A stretch of 64,000 bases of DNA from Elysia crispata (GCA_033675545.1 JAWDGP010008055.1:425001-489000); one strand, 5' to 3'; counted from the stretch's first letter, positions 22,493 to 39,856 are shown. Numbers and translations: made by a program. The notes: generated by a model from the sequence alone, not told the origin.

Positions 22493-23812
22493 TTTTATAG
22501 CTAATCTTCCAAAAACGCTCATAGAGTCCAGCCGGTCTATCATAACTGACCAACAGAACAATCATTATAGATATGCACGCAATAATATTATCCTATATTT
22601 CGTCGAAGTAATCGAATTTATCAAAAGTAAAAAAAAAAAGTATGACACACTAAGCTTAAAAAATTTTCCAGAATGGAAAATCGTATAGGGTATTTTCTGG
22701 TGGTGTAAATAAGGAATCTAAACATTATAATCGTCTAATCCTAAAAAAAAAATGTAATTAAAACAAGAAGCCAATGCCCAGAACGATTTATACTAGTTAA
22801 GCATATTTTAATCTGGTATATAGAAACTAAACAACTTAGGGGTGTTTGAACAAAATATTCAGGCGGGATAAGTAAGTAAATTAAGATGACGGAACTAAAA
22901 AAAAAAAAGATTTCCCCATTATCAATGTCTATGTAATCTAGAGTATCTTGTACCTAGACAAATCAAAACAATATCATTCCGTGGAATGGAAGTAGTTGCA
23001 AAGCTCAGACTGAAAGGTATTGAGAAACTTAACTGTGTTCAAATGGTAAAAGTTGAGCCCAGACTATGCTCACTTGAAACTCTGTTTAAAATGTTCACAC
23101 GACATACGCAGTAGAACCAATATCGTTATGCTATTAATTTGCTAGGATAATATTGATTTTTCTCGCAAAATATCCGTTGAGACTTTTTTTTTAAACCAAT
23201 GAAATATTGAGTCTTAAATGAACTACCATAGTTCTCTGGTTCCCGGTTCATTATTTACTTGCAGCAGAAATTTCCAACTAAATTAATGCTGTATGTTAAA
23301 ACCCCTTCGTTTTATTCCTCCTTTAGAGTTACCGCTGGGCTTACTATACTGAGGCTCGGCATTGTGTAGTGTCGGATCCACCTAACCATCCTGTCTTGAT
23401 GGGAATCCAAACCGTGACTGCTGAGGTTGTCCTTATGTTACCGAAATTCTTTCATTGCTTCTGGGTTTGAAAAAAGAAGCAACAAAACTCTTGTAACCTT
23501 ATGATGCAAGTTGCGGGCTCATGGGTCAGTCGACTTTAGAGGGAAAAAAAGAGAGAGAGGAAAAAAGAAAACTTTCTCCTACCCGTGAGATAATAGTTTT
23601 TAGTTTTGCTATACCGCCCGTTTCTCAGCATGTCCACCCAGTATGCACTCTACTAGTCTTTCTCAACAATTTTATCTTATTTTAAGTCTTTACTCCTTTA
23701 CATCTTTTTTTTTAGCTTTTTTTTTTACTTTCTATATTTTCTGCACTCTCCCTGTATCAGTCTCTTCGTCTGACTCAGTCTGCATGTCTGTCTCTATGTC
23801 CATTTCAATGTG
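22493..23812. other. Intergenic DNA
   Basis: AT-rich with several short A runs. No exon, RNA gene or element ends were recognised. Confidence 0.4.

Positions 23813-23877
<65 letters not shown>
23813..23877. repeat. (CT)n microsatellite
   Basis: About 65 bases of CT repeat preceded by imperfect CTGT/CTATGT-type sequence. Confidence 0.97.
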
Positions 23878-23881
<4 letters not shown>

Positions 23882-25300
23882 ATTTAGAGATTGTATATCT
23901 CTGCGTCTCGCTTTGTCTCAAGTTTCGCTATCTCTGTCTTTTATCTATTAAAGGTCAGCTCTACCTCGCCCTTTCTCTTCCTCACTCTTTTATTACAATT
24001 CTCCTTTTTGAACGGCTATTCTACAATTAACCTATATCTTTATCTTTCATTTTGTTTTTCAGAATTATGTTTTACCTTGGAACGAAAAAAATAACCTTGT
24101 ACATCCTTTTACTTCAGTTCTAGAGTAAGCACTGGCCACTGGCCACCATTGTTTAAGATCTGGTTTGACAACCTGTATACGTTACTGGCAGTTATTCGAC
24201 CTCTGGTTCTAGGTAACAGCATGCTATTTTCACTTTCTGGTAACTAACGCAAATTGAGTGCGGTATGCTCTCTTTAAAAAAAAAAAAAGATAAGCGTTGG
24301 AAAGCGGAATTTGAGATGAACATCCTTTGCTGAATGAGTTTTTGTACCGATGCGGCAATTAGATTTACTCAATTCTCATGCACACGAAGTTAAAATTAAT
24401 TCAGAGCTATGCTTGCATGGATCAATAAAGCCCTATTGAGTGATCTAAATTGAACATAAGAAAAGTTTAATCATTATTCTTAAAAAATCTTTTCAGGGAT
24501 TTTTTTTTACTTAAGTCTAAACTTTTTTGTTACACGAAATGTAAGACTCAACAAACCATTTCTTTTTGTTTAATCTTTTCTTTACATTAGAATTTGGCTG
24601 GTAAAGTATGCTCGAATAAAGAGCAAAGAATAAAGTAATGCGTTAGATTACGTCCAGTTTTTTTTTTCAACCCGAAATGGCTCGGGAGAGATCCACCGTT
24701 TGGTCCATCCATCTCAGATAGATTGACAGTTACTAAGCTTTCTACCTTTACGGGTGGTTACTTCCGAAAATAATTACCGATTCTCGATCCTTACTTCACC
24801 GCAACAGCTCCTCCACATCTATCTCTTTCTAAAATACCATTCCTTTCTTTTTACATTCTTCTACCTTTGATTAAAATGGCTTGAGTGAAAAATCTTGTTT
24901 TTTGCTTTCCAATTGGATGAACTAGGAGATGGGCGTTGTGAAAAACCTAATCCCTTGCGGCCCGCTCCTGATCACCATTAGTGTCGGCCAGGATTGGTTT
25001 GAGCTCTTTACCTTTTCTCTTTGGCTTTTTTTATGGCTTGCTCCAAGTTGAGCTAGAGGTCTAAGCTGGGGAATTGTATTGAAAAAAAAGCAATGTAGGA
25101 AAATGATTTAATTGCATGGAAAGGATTGGTTAAGATATGCAAACGAGAGAGGTAGAGATAAATTTGCAGATGTAAATATGCAATAGGATATAAACTTAGA
25201 TATAAAGATGAGATACAGATGAGACTTACAGATATACATATTGATTTATTTTTGGAGGTGTGAGAGAGATAATTAGAATGATAAACAAATTGATAGATAG
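23878..25300. other. Intergenic DNA
   Basis: No coding or RNA feature could be supported. The last 100 bases become GATA/GA-rich as they lead into the microsatellite cluster. Confidence 0.4.
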
Positions 25301-25318
25301 ATAGAAACAGAAACAGAG

Positions 25319-27600
<2,282 letters not shown>

Positions 27601-27639
27601 TCTTTTATATTTGAGAATATCTTTGTCTTGGAGACCCCT

Positions 27640-27672
27640 CTGTCTGTCTGTTTGTCTGTCTCTGCCTCTGTC

Positions 27673-27704
<32 letters not shown>

Positions 27705-27770
27705 CTCTATTTGCCTCTCTCTTTCTCTCTTCCCGTCCAACTTTCTCTCTTACACACACACACACACACA
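27640..27770. repeat. Compound (CTGT)n/(CT)n/(CA)n microsatellite
   Basis: Imperfect CTGT units at about 27,640-27,700 pass into CT-rich sequence and then a (CA)n run near 27,752-27,770. Confidence 0.9.
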
Positions 27771-27899
27771 GAGACTCTTTCTCTTTCACTGTTTCTTTCT
27801 CTACCCTTTTTTAATTTGTTTGCACACACTTGCTTGCTCGTAAAAATCTTTTCTTCTCATGTTCAAAAAATTGATTATGACCATTGTTTGTCGCATCCA

Positions 27900-29130
27900 C
27901 TAGACTAATTTTTTGTTCGATTATGTCCCATATCTTTCCTCTTCATCTCTTTCACAATGCTCTCAATTTCCCTACCCATGCCATTCTGAGATACCTACTC
28001 CCAGAAATCATAAATCTTCCAAATTTTTAAATATCTATTGCAAGAAATTGATTTGGATATGAGGATTTTACCATAACTGTTGCAAACTCGGGAGCTATTC
28101 ATTTGATAATAAAAAGCGAAAATACTTCAGGGCGAATTTCCACCCCAGGATATCTGTAAGAAAAACAATGATATTAACAATTAAGCGTATCTATTTCAAA
28201 TTAAAAAAAAAATAGTAGGGAGGGGAAAAACAACATTGCGGAACAAATTTTAAACAAAAATTTATATTAACGTTTTCTGGACAGAGTGCAGAATATTTTT
28301 TTTTAATCTTAATGCTGTGCCGTTATAAATAATGTATGCACGCATGTTTATAGCACACAGCTCAAAAAATTTTAAGAAGTTTGAAAGTAACTTGATTAGA
28401 ATTATAATCCTCGTAGATCACCTTAGATCTGCACCATAGCGTTCACAGTACTCATTCACATTGAAAGAGTCGAGTGCTGTTTGTTACAGTAGCTCAGACC
28501 TAGAGTACCGGCACCCTCTCAGGTAACAGATAGAATGTGTGGAAGCAAAGAGTGATGGGTGTAACCTTGAACTGACACCACCTTGAGTAGACATGGTGAT
28601 TAGACTCTAGATCGAGGTCCGACCGCCTGGTGTGAGCTCTGATAGTCACATTCCCTTCCTGACCCTCAATTAATGGGCTTGATGGATCCACACTAGCTTA
28701 GCTGGGCTAAATTAATTCTACTTTTATGTACGAGTTGCGCTCTATAGCTTTCTATTTTTTTTTCTTTCTGTTTTCATCCGTTTCTTTAATCTCACTAGAT
28801 CTATATATTATGTCAGAGAGTTTGTTCAAAGGTATACTCATATCATGTATACTTTTGTGGCCTCTTGATTTGAGTCATCAGTATCTTGTATGAAAAAGCT
28901 CTGGCTGATGGTGTATAAAGTTTAGTAAAATATTTCATCATTGGAACAATATGCTTCACTCTGTACACATTCGGCGTTTTTAATCTGTAGGCTAATTGTA
29001 CTTGGCCTACAATAGTTTCACTTCCATCCGTTAATTATCTATCCCCCACCCCCCACCAAGCGGCTCTTAATTTTTCAGTGACAACTTCCAATCTTTCATT
29101 CAAAACCAGTTAAACCTCTCGCTTTTTTTC
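27900..29130. other. Intergenic DNA
   Basis: No exon or RNA gene was supported. The interval 28,430-28,700 is somewhat GC-richer and could be an interspersed repeat, but no promoter boxes or terminal repeats were recognised. Confidence 0.35.
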
Positions 29131-29135
29131 TCTCA

Positions 29136-29159
29136 CACACATACACACACTCTCTCTCT

Positions 29160-29203
<44 letters not shown>

Positions 29204-29215
29204 CTCTCTTTCTAT
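29136..29215. repeat. (CA)n, poly-C and (CT)n microsatellite
   Basis: A short CA run, a run of about ten C residues (29,161-29,170) and a (CT)n tract of about 30 bases (29,171-29,200), followed by CT-rich variants. Confidence 0.9.
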
Positions 29216-29219
29216 CGAT

Positions 29220-31980
29220 CTATTCCTCTTTCTTTATTTTTAGCTATGTCGAAAGCTCCTCCCTTTTCTATGCCATCCATCAGCCCACTTCTAAAATCCT
29301 ATGAAATGCTTTTCCAAATTTGATACAACCCGAGCGTTGAAATTTTACAGGTTTCGCAGACGAAGCTCACGTGCCCTTAGCTTGACGAGATCAGTATAAT
29401 TAGTTTTAAACTGACCAACATCGTTTGCATCAACTCCTCCTACCTAGCGGTACGTAGTGAAATCGCTCCCTTCCGATGTAAACAACGGTGGGGTTTGCAC
29501 ACGGCACTTGTGAAATCACGTGCTGGTTACGTTATGACTCAAGATCAGCGGTACGTATGTTGACTGCGAAACCTTAATTTTGAACTCAGAACGGGACATA
29601 GTTTTCACTTATACAACATATAAACTAGAATGATACAGTAAGCTTAAAATGTTACTAGATCTATATAAAAACGGTATTTTCCTCAATCTGTAATTTCGCA
29701 AGGCCCCATAGATAGAGACCCATACGTTCTTACGACCGGTTCGAATTTCTCTGTTTCATTCTATTTGTCTGGGACTGGGCAATTAATATATAAAATCATG
29801 CTTTACTGTTTAATAAAATCATGAAGTCTGGAAAGATTCTATTTTCTCAGGTGATGATTGAAACTCCCCATAGGAAATTAGACATAATTAATTGTGACTT
29901 GATCTTTAATGGAAAATAATATTTGTCATTCTTCCAACTTATTTTCCTTGGAATAAACACAAACTTGCCGCGATTGAGTCATACTCATTAAGAATGCTTT
30001 ACAGCTTTTTAGTGTAATAATCCTATTTTCTTCAGGCATAAGGGACGTACCTGAAGTAAAACCAAAATGGCCATTGAAAAGTGTTGTTTTTAAAAGCTAA
30101 TATAAATATTTTGACAGTAGGCGTTTTCAAGCGTTGTGTCAGCAACATTACAACGACAGTATTGTATTGAATTGAGCAAACCAAATCTAGTAAGAGATCA
30201 CGAGATTAAATCATAATGAACTTGAAAATACCCATTTTTTAACTGTCAAGTGAATCTAAACAAAATCGTTAACTGATTAAAAACAAAGTCCCCAACTGAT
30301 AACAGCTACAGTACTGTGCATTAGACCGAATTTGCATGGCTTAAGAGACTGACATTTGAAGACTTGCAGAACCATATCCATGTGCTTGATACAGCTCATG
30401 AATTAGGAAAGGGTCAAGGGGTTCTCAAAAATGGTTTGACAACTTGCAAGAAAGCCGATTTTGTCTAGTATTCAATGTATGTGAACTTAACTGCACTGAA
30501 TCTTTCATTTCTCATTCGTTGCTACGGTGCAAAGGTGAAATTGACTTCATAACCAGAAGGGGAATCAGCTAGGGGTCAGATAAAGCGGTCAAGGCTGGTC
30601 CATGCAAACAAGGAGGTGTAGCCTATCCGTTACTGGTCTGTGTTACACTCGTCCCTGGCTGTCACTCCTCGCGCATCGGGTGGAGCTATCATCACTGATA
30701 ATAAAGTTATGGACCAAAGGCAACTCTATGTGCCTTTAATAACTTGATGAGATTTGGTGTTTGTATTGCTTTCCGAGATCCAATAGTGCCTCTTAAATGT
30801 CAGACCTGGGCTAGTCCTTTTGCAAGATAGTCGCATTACCATCCAAAATCTGCACATGCAAAACTTGTATTATTTCCTGGACAAAGATTTATATTTTTAA
30901 ACAGAACATTTAAGAGGAGAGTGCAAGTCTCAACTTTCTCGCCATAAGTTTACGAAGAATTTTCACAAACAGCTTTATCAGAGCGAAAACCTAATCCGTC
31001 TAGCTCCAAACTTTCCTTCCCTTTGTCTTTTTTAAGAGCTTCTTTCTCATAAATAACTTCTCGAAATTGTTGTGACAGTTACAATCCATAGTATTTGTTT
31101 AGAAACATGCACATGAAAATTGCGTTTAAAATGGTTAAACGTTATAGGAAGCGGGATATACTTTATTTGCACCCCACACTTGCTGGTAAGTTTGCTGAAC
31201 AGAGAATAGCACTTCATACAATGATATGTAATAAATTTTTCTTTTTCCTTTTGTTTTAAAAACTTGAGTCCATATTCTACAACCTCAGCCGGTAGGTAAC
31301 AGGCGCCAAGCACCAGATTCAGAATGTTTTTGGCAGTAAGACAAAAGTTTGAAGTACTTGACCTTAACTTGATGAAAAGCTTAATAAAGAAGTGGCATCA
31401 TTTAATGCGGTTTGCGCTCTGATCTAGAAAAATTTACAGCAATGCGCAATCGCTTCTTCATGTTTTCATGTTTTACTTTAGAAATAATTGTTTTGTAAAG
31501 CTATCATGAGTAATCGACTTTCATTTGTTTTGAACCCATCTAACTTTATCTCTAAGATCACCTTGTTTCTGTTTCCGCTGAAATCCTTTGCATGTTGTGG
31601 CTGTGATTCTGACGTTTTGAAAGACTTAACAAAGGCTCAGCATCCACTTCTCATGTAACTTTTTTGTCACCGTTTTTGACATAAAATGATATTCACATTT
31701 CAAATGCAATCGTTTGAGGTTGTTTCAAACAACGTTTCAAAGTCCACTGTATTCTATTAACTTTTCAAAATTTATCACACCATTTTCTCGTTTTCCAGGA
31801 AACTTCAATGTAAGTGGGGGAAGTCTGAAACATTTTTTAAAATTCCGGCATGGCAAACAAATCCAGCTAGTGAGTTGTAAATCTGCTGTCAATTCATCGC
31901 GCAACTTATTTGCAATAATCTTCTCTCCCTCCTCTATCTCGTCTCAGCATTACCCTGCCAATACTCTTCTCCCTCCCTTT
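29220..31980. other. Intergenic DNA
   Basis: No supported exon, RNA gene or element was found. GC content is low throughout apart from 30,540-30,700. Confidence 0.4.
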
Positions 31981-31996
31981 CTCTATCTCTCTCCCC

Positions 31997-31998
<2 letters not shown>

Positions 31999-32048
<50 letters not shown>
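31999..32048. repeat. (CT)n microsatellite
   Basis: About 50 bases of CT repeat, preceded by CCTCTATCTC-type pyrimidine sequence. Confidence 0.95.
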
Positions 32049-32051
<3 letters not shown>

Positions 32052-32235
32052 AGCTAACAAAGAACAGGCACACAATTGTTTAACTGCGGGACATAAAAAA
32101 AAAGAAACGATACACTAAAAATTTAAATTATCGTTTTATTGTTTCATTTTTGTCTCGTAGTTATAAAATGTGCCTGTTCTTTTTTAGCCTCTGTTGTGTA
32201 GTATTTATAGACACACATGCGTCATTTTGCATTTG

Positions 32236-32268
32236 CCCCCCCCCCCCCCCCCCCCCCCCCCTTTTCCC

Positions 32269-32312
<44 letters not shown>
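32236..32312. repeat. Poly-C run followed by (CT)n
   Basis: About 26 consecutive C residues (32,236-32,261), a short T/C spacer, then (CT)n at 32,272-32,312. A poly-C run this long is a candidate i-motif, with a G-quadruplex on the minus strand. Confidence 0.95.
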
Positions 32313-32314
<2 letters not shown>

Positions 32315-32338
32315 TTCTCTCTATCTATCTCTCTTCAG

Positions 32339-32566
32339 CACACACATCCTATCATGCAATGCATGAAAGCTATTATCTCAGAAATTCACCGGAACTTAAT
32401 AAGATTAAGCGACACGCACAGCCTCTCCGTTTCCGGCAGCGACGAGTGGTCAACTTGCTCTGGTTTGGAAAATCTGAGATCTGCTTCCCCACAGCTCATT
32501 GGAAGCGACAGGCTCGTCTCTCTAGATAAACATCGCGCGGGCAACATTCACTCTTGGCAAAACTAA
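32339..32566 (+). CDS. Candidate terminal coding exon, unassigned
   Basis: A strong-looking 3' splice site (long CT-rich tract ending CTCTTCAG at 32,338) is followed by an open frame that runs to TAA at 32,564-32,566 and contains SGSDEWSTCSGLENLRSAS. An AATAAA signal lies about 28 bases after the stop, at 32,594-32,599. The residue mix is protein-like, not repeat-like. However, the pyrimidine tract is simply the neighbouring microsatellite, no upstream exon was found and no family is recognised, so this may be chance. Confidence 0.2.
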   Translation, partial: HTHPIMQCMKAIISEIHRNLIRLSDTHSLSVSGSDEWSTCSGLENLRSASPQLIGSDRLVSLDKHRAGNIHSWQN

Positions 32567-32599
32567 AGCTATTTTTCTCAGAAACGTTAACAAAATAAA

Positions 32600-33419
<820 letters not shown>

Positions 33420-34055
33420 CAGTAGGTAAGGCAGTACAAAACACTATTGACCGCCCATTGAAAAGATTATACCTTACTGTATGTTATTTATTAACGTGCA
33501 GCATACTATTTAACATATTTTATATTTTCCTCACCCACATATTCAGTCTTGAACACGCACAATCAAATCAATTTTGAACTCATTCAGGGATGTAATGTTC
33601 AAGGTCACTAAATCTGAGAACAAGACTATTGCTCGTGATTTCTCACATATCTCTCCTGGGCCCTTTGACCCGATGAAAACTTTAAGAGATAAGTATTGGC
33701 ATGAGCAACTATAGATGTACTGACCAACTGACCAATGCTCGTATCGCCCAGTGAACACGCGGCCAGCCCTACCTTGGACTGCCATACAACTCCACGGGTG
33801 AGATATGAGCTTCGGTCACTGAGTTCATTCATCAATAGCTTTACAACAGAGACCGACGGTACGGGGAACGAGGTTTTAGGTTAAAATTCTTTTCATAAAT
33901 CCAACATAAAGAGATCCAAAAAACAAATACAGAATATGCGTGCATTGCCCTAGCTATAAAAGTATATCCATAAGACAATGCCAAAGTCTTATATCTTACC
34001 TTTCAGCGTCCTCTTCTCTCCGACTTCTCTTCTCCATGCCAATTGGACTTTCTAT
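33420..34055. other. Intergenic DNA
   Basis: No supported feature. The open minus-strand frames at 33,543-33,835 lack motifs and splice context. Confidence 0.35.
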
Positions 34056-34058
34056 TCA

Positions 34059-34185
<127 letters not shown>

Positions 34186-34189
34186 ATAT

Positions 34190-35800
34190 TCGATCTCCCT
34201 CTGATTCTTCTTCCCTGTCCGAAGATCAAGCACGTGCGGACAATGGATATTTTTTTCCTACTCTAATTATTGTCTCAGTTCAGCCTCACCCATCTAGTAA
34301 TGAGCAGCTGATGGCAATCAGCCCCAACCATAAACAGAATACTGCACACGCCCTTCAAACTAGGGTCACTTGGTACTGAAAATCTGCCAAGTTCGATACC
34401 GTGGAAAGGGATCGTTATTTTGGAAATTTTAAATAAAGGCCAACAATTCTTCCGCTCAGGTATAGATATAATTAGATATTATTTAAGCAAGCTGCACCTC
34501 ATCTCGAATTTGTGCGTTAGTTTGTTGTTCAATAGTGTAGAGTTTTTCTTCTAGTTCCGAAAGTCGGACACTAATCTTGTTACTAAGTAAAACAAAAAAA
34601 AAAATAACTGGATCTTCTCTATGACTACCTATTGTGCATGTTCTAATTTTCAACGAGATAAAAAGCTGTAAACAATTTTTTTCAATACAATTTACCCTGT
34701 TGTAAAGAAAACAACATGTATAACAATTTTGAGTTTTAAAAATTCTTTAGTAAGCAAAGTTTTCAAAAATTTTTTTAGATAATCAAGATTCATTTTAGAT
34801 AACCACTTGATGCAGTATGTTCATAAATCTTTCTTTTATGTAGTAAAATAATTTCAAAAGCTTGTTTATTCAGCTATTCTTTCCCTCTCTAGTCATCTTT
34901 CTCCCTTTTCTATCTCTCATCAGAGAAGGTTTCAACATGAGCATTTACTTTTTAATTTTGCACGTGCTGTGGTTTAAAATTAATGCTAAGTTAGCCTGTA
35001 CCGTTTGTCACAGAGCTAAACATATTCAGCGATTGGGATTCAGTTCTGATTTTTTGTTTTTGATGAACAGATGTAAAGAAACATGACATGCTTTAAGCTT
35101 ATTTTTTAATGTGAAAACTTATTTCAATGTCATATGAAGAGATAATGCAAATCATCTAACTCTATGTTAGCGACAAATACTCTCATCTAGCTCTGATTTA
35201 ATTCATTTGTTCAAACGAGATAAATATTTTAATTTCAAAAGAGGGAACTAAATAAATTAACTGTACGCATCATCTAGCACTATACATGTAAATATACATG
35301 TATATTTTGTAACTATAATATTCGTTTACTATGTTCTCAGTGACTACGCAAATGTGAAACTCCAATTTTTAGGAGCATTATAAAATATTTATTGCACGAG
35401 TGCTTTAGGATATAGTTATGATTTTTCACAACACGTTGCAGATTACAAATTCATATTTCGGTTGTTTTACCCTTAATAGGCTTACATTTAAACTTTAAAA
35501 ATTCATGTTCTCTCTGGGTCTCGGAATGTATTCAGTTAGGGACAACTTGGATTTGTTTTGTTTATTTATCTTTCTTACCTAAATGAATTTACGATCAACT
35601 TCATTTCATACAAATCTTAACTATTATGTCAATAGAGAATGTGATTTGAAGAAGTTGTGTCGAGTTCTGCTTTGCAATCGCATCAAACAAAACAATTGCT
35701 CTGAGTAAATGTTAAAAGCAAGCCACTTTTATCGATGTTCAGAGGCACGAAAATCACAGCGGAGAAAAAAAAAAAAAAAGAAAATGTTCTAAAAAATATA
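34190..35800. other. Intergenic AT-rich DNA
   Basis: No exon or RNA gene could be supported. Confidence 0.4.
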
Positions 35801-35810
35801 CTAAAAGGGT

Positions 35811-35970
35811 GCCAGAAAGTTCAGTTGGAAGAGCGCTATGTTGGCAGTACAGAGGTTTGGGGTTCGAATCTTGGCTATCTAATGGTGGAATAGGAACGCA
35901 TCTCACTAGCCCAGACCCAAGGCGTGAGGGAAGTCTAATAATATTTGACTCGACTGTACAGGTTATAATG
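35811..35970 (+). mobile_element. tRNA-derived SINE-like sequence
   Basis: A tRNA-like head begins near 35,812. It has an A-box-like AGTTCAGTTGGAAGAGCG, an anticodon-loop-like stretch and a B box GGTTCGAATC. About 100 bases of non-tRNA sequence follow. The arms pair poorly, which argues against a functional tRNA. Without other copies in the window the 3' limit is a guess. Confidence 0.5.
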
Positions 35971-37290
35971 AAGTTTTAAAAAAATATTTTTACTTGCCTC
36001 TTCGAAAAATGAACCTGACTAATATTCCTGCTAATGCTTTTAGTGTATCAGGTTTGTTCTTTTCGTTTGCAAAATTTGAAACGCCTAACCCACATCCATT
36101 TTACAAGATATTCCAATTTTTTAGATATCAAATCCGAAAGTCTTTCGTGGAAAGATAATCGACTGATAAAGTTTGTGGCTATGCTTTTTTACGACCTTTT
36201 GAAAAATAATTATAAGCTCATGTTTAACCGTGTCGAAAAAAAATCAACAACGAAACAAGATAATAATCTTTTGAAGTCAGACCCTTTTAGTTTTCGTTGA
36301 GTTTTTTTCTTTACATTGTGTAAAGGGAGGGAAGGGCTTACTCGAGCAATTGAGGTATTTTATGGTTTTTTACCTAATAAAGTACCCAGTAGAATCTACA
36401 GTAAAAGCTACCATGCTCATATATTATCATACAGCGAAATCAGGATTTAACTTTAAAGCTACCTTTTACGATAATGATTGAGGATGTGCAATGTTTGTCA
36501 TGGCTACAATTGTTTTCCTTATCCCGAACTGTTACTGAAGCGTTCAACTTTCCTATTTCCTCACACTCATTAACTGACGATGACCTTGCTTCTTATCTAG
36601 AACTGAAGTTTATCAGAGACGTCCCTAGCTATATCAAGACATTTGGCTTTCCTTCTCTGCTTCCTCCACCCGCCACAATCTTCTGATAACACACTCTACG
36701 TATTTCTGTCTTGTAGAATTAATAAGAGCGCTTGGAAACGGAATCTGAAGTTTGGAATTTCATTATATGAGTCTCCTTAAGACCATCGCTAGGTTTCGTA
36801 CTTTCTCTGTTGCCATCTTCAATGGGCTGATGTGAAATGCGGCTCTCATGCTTAACAGATGAATAATTTCGCATACAGAGGCGGGACTTAAAGGCCGCAT
36901 AAATAGGATTTGCGCTAACATTCCGAAACAGTAGGCGTAGGCTGTGCTGCAATGTTAAATAAATTAAAATAATTTGAAAAATCCCCCAAAAGGATAACTC
37001 GTAGAGGTTTCCATCTTTTAGATGTTTCTCATGTTTCTTTTGTATGTCATTATTTATGCAAGATCTTTTTCCCCTAAATTATCAACATACATGTAATCCA
37101 CATGCTGCACTTTTTTACTCAGGGTCGAAGATATGTTTATTAAATGCTGGGCATAGATATACAAGTCATTTTGTTTCAATATAAGTTTTAAAATGTTTGT
37201 TTCATATTACACGTTCATAATATGATGATCGCAGGCGTTTTCTGCATATCAAACAAGCGCATTACAGGGATGACGAAAATGAAAAGTTGA
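35971..37290. other. Intergenic AT-rich DNA
   Basis: Several short open frames, none with family motifs or convincing splice sites. Confidence 0.4.
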
Positions 37291-37395
37291 GGCCCTAAAA
37301 TCACCCAGCGACGGTGTGGGGATTGAACCCACGAAGAATAGCTAACACCAGGTCGGAAGTTCTAAACCGTCAAGCACCGGCTCCAACTGAAGCAG
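37255..37395 (-). mobile_element. tRNA-like SINE remnant
   Basis: On the minus strand an A-box-like TGCTTGACGGTTTAGAAC is followed by a B box GGGTTCAATCCCC (plus strand about 37,317-37,329) and then by unrelated sequence. The B box is good and the A box weak. It is probably a tRNA-derived SINE or tRNA relic. Confidence 0.4.
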
Positions 37396-37558
37396 CATAA
37401 TCATACTGGCCTTACATAGATTTCTTTGTTTAATATCACGAAGAAATGTTTCCAATTTCATGAAGATCATAACCTTTCTCTAAGTAAACGCATTTGTGAT
37501 TTCTCTTTAAATATAAGAATATGAGAAAGAAAATGCAACTAGGTAGAGAGAGGGGAGA

Positions 37559-37695
<137 letters not shown>

Positions 37696-37699
37696 AGGC

Positions 37700-39785
37700 T
37701 AAAGTTTGATGGATAAAGAGGTAGATTTATAGATATAGTTAAAGCCAATAGCGCAGTAAAAGTAAACTGTTTGCTTGAAAGGATGAGATGAACCAGACTA
37801 TGAACATAAAATGATTGAAAATCTTATCAGCAACACTGTATGCTATGGCATGCAGATTCCTAAAACCGTGCTATTTGCTGATAAAGTATCGCAATTTTGT
37901 TATTTTTTTTATAACTACATTATTGATCTGGAGCCAAAGATTGTATGCTTATGAAAATGATTTGATTTTTTTTTCTTTTAAATTTATTGCAATTGCATGT
38001 ATCGTAAACTCGGTAGCATTTTGAAGTTAACCTCACATTTTTGCTTAGCTTAGTGCAAGAAAACCATGAACGATGGATTGGAATGTGAATACAGGAAAAG
38101 ACTAGCTTAAATTTACAGTTGATTACTCTTAGTGTTTCTATCTCTTAAAAAGGGGATTTCCCTTTCACTTATACTCTTCAGGCAGCAGTGCATCTCTGTA
38201 TATATATACGATTTTAAAGAATTTAGAAAGATACCGATCGGGCAGCTGAAGGAAGAAAACTTATCATTTTAGTTTCATTCATTGGTAATGAGGTTTTTGA
38301 AAAACATATCTTTATTTATATCTCCCCAGTGAATGTCACATTAAAACACATCTTTCATATAATCTAATAAAAATACTTGAGACTATCAGAATATTCGAAG
38401 ATTATTTAGTTATCAATTCCATTTTTTTCCACAAGACGCTAAAATATGAAAACGAATTCTGAAGGCTTTTAAAGTTTTGAAACGTTTAGTGCTTAACGTC
38501 CATCTTTGCTTTCATATGTTAAGATTAGGCTATCATATAATTAGAAATATTTAAGTTTGTATGACACATTCTAATGAGTTCAAAATATCTTTAGTCCTGT
38601 GACATTGCATGCATAAACTAATCTGCGATGCCATTATCAAGTTTCTTTCTCGATGCCATGAAGACGCAATCGTGTTTCTATAAAATTTCTCTTTGTTGAC
38701 ACATATGAGTTAACTGTAGCAGACATTTTTTCAAAACCAAACCATGACCAGTGTGTCGATAAAAGAAAACGTTAGTGGAACAAATTATTAAAGCTATTGA
38801 AAGAGAGCATCTGCTAATTGAATTTGTATGCGAAATCAAGGGGTATAATAAAACAATTTAGCTGTCATGAGTTTTTCTCGTTATGAACTTTTATGTTTTT
38901 ATTTACAAATCATTGACTTTGAATGCAAGTTCAACCCCAATGAGCTGTCAGTTAAACATTCATTTCAATCACGAGATCTAGAGATTAGATATGATATCTG
39001 CCTGTTATTCCAAACTAAAAATACCTGCTTACCCCCTAGTACTATTGTCTAACATGACAAAGCGGTATTGGGGCCTATACACTGATATACAATATATCAA
39101 GTCGCGATCCATCCTGTTATAAAGGAAGATAGCTCTATTTGATTCTACCTCCTGCAGAGAACAATCTAAACCAAGCCTTGATTAGCGTGGATTCGCCACA
39201 GTCTGAGGGGTTCCAGATAGATAACAGTTGACATCTACATGGAAACCTGGCCTAATTTATGGCGCTTCGACACGTAATTGTTGTCCTCAAGTCCTGTTTC
39301 CAAGCATGTCCTCTTCAGAGCAACCTGGAAGAGTTAACGACATGGTTGTGGAAATAAGAACTTGTAACGTGTGACATTTCGTAATAAATAACTTGCATAG
39401 TGTTTTGTGAGTTTACCGTGTGTTGCTTTTCTTGATGAAAGTTATATTATCATTTTTTTAAAAACTTTTGTCGTGTTATGTATTGCGTCTCGCGAGGCTA
39501 ATAGCAAAGCGACCATGGTGTTTATTTTAATAATCAATGCAGTATTTATATCGCTTATGTTTGTGTAATATTAGTGCTTATTGTACCATAAGGATAACAT
39601 TCTAAGCTAGATGTTTGAAAGCAATGATTTTGCCGTCTCGATATCTTCTAAGCGGATATCAGGCCTAAGGTTTCTTCTATCAACCGTTAGGGCTAACAGA
39701 TAACGGAATTATTAGTTTTATTAGTGTTACCACCAATTGAGGGTTTTTACTTATTTCATTGTATATTGGAAACAAATAAAGCATA
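37700..39785. other. Intergenic AT-rich DNA
   Basis: No supported gene or element. Confidence 0.4.
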
Positions 39786-39789
39786 GCAG

Positions 39790-39790
<1 letters not shown>

Positions 39791-39856
<66 letters not shown>
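39791..39856. repeat. (CT)n microsatellite
   Basis: About 66 bases of CT repeat. Confidence 0.97.

Noticed and set aside
35811-35890. tRNA-Ala gene
   Set aside because: The anticodon-loop position could read as Ala, but the anticodon stem is mismatched and the sequence continues like a SINE.
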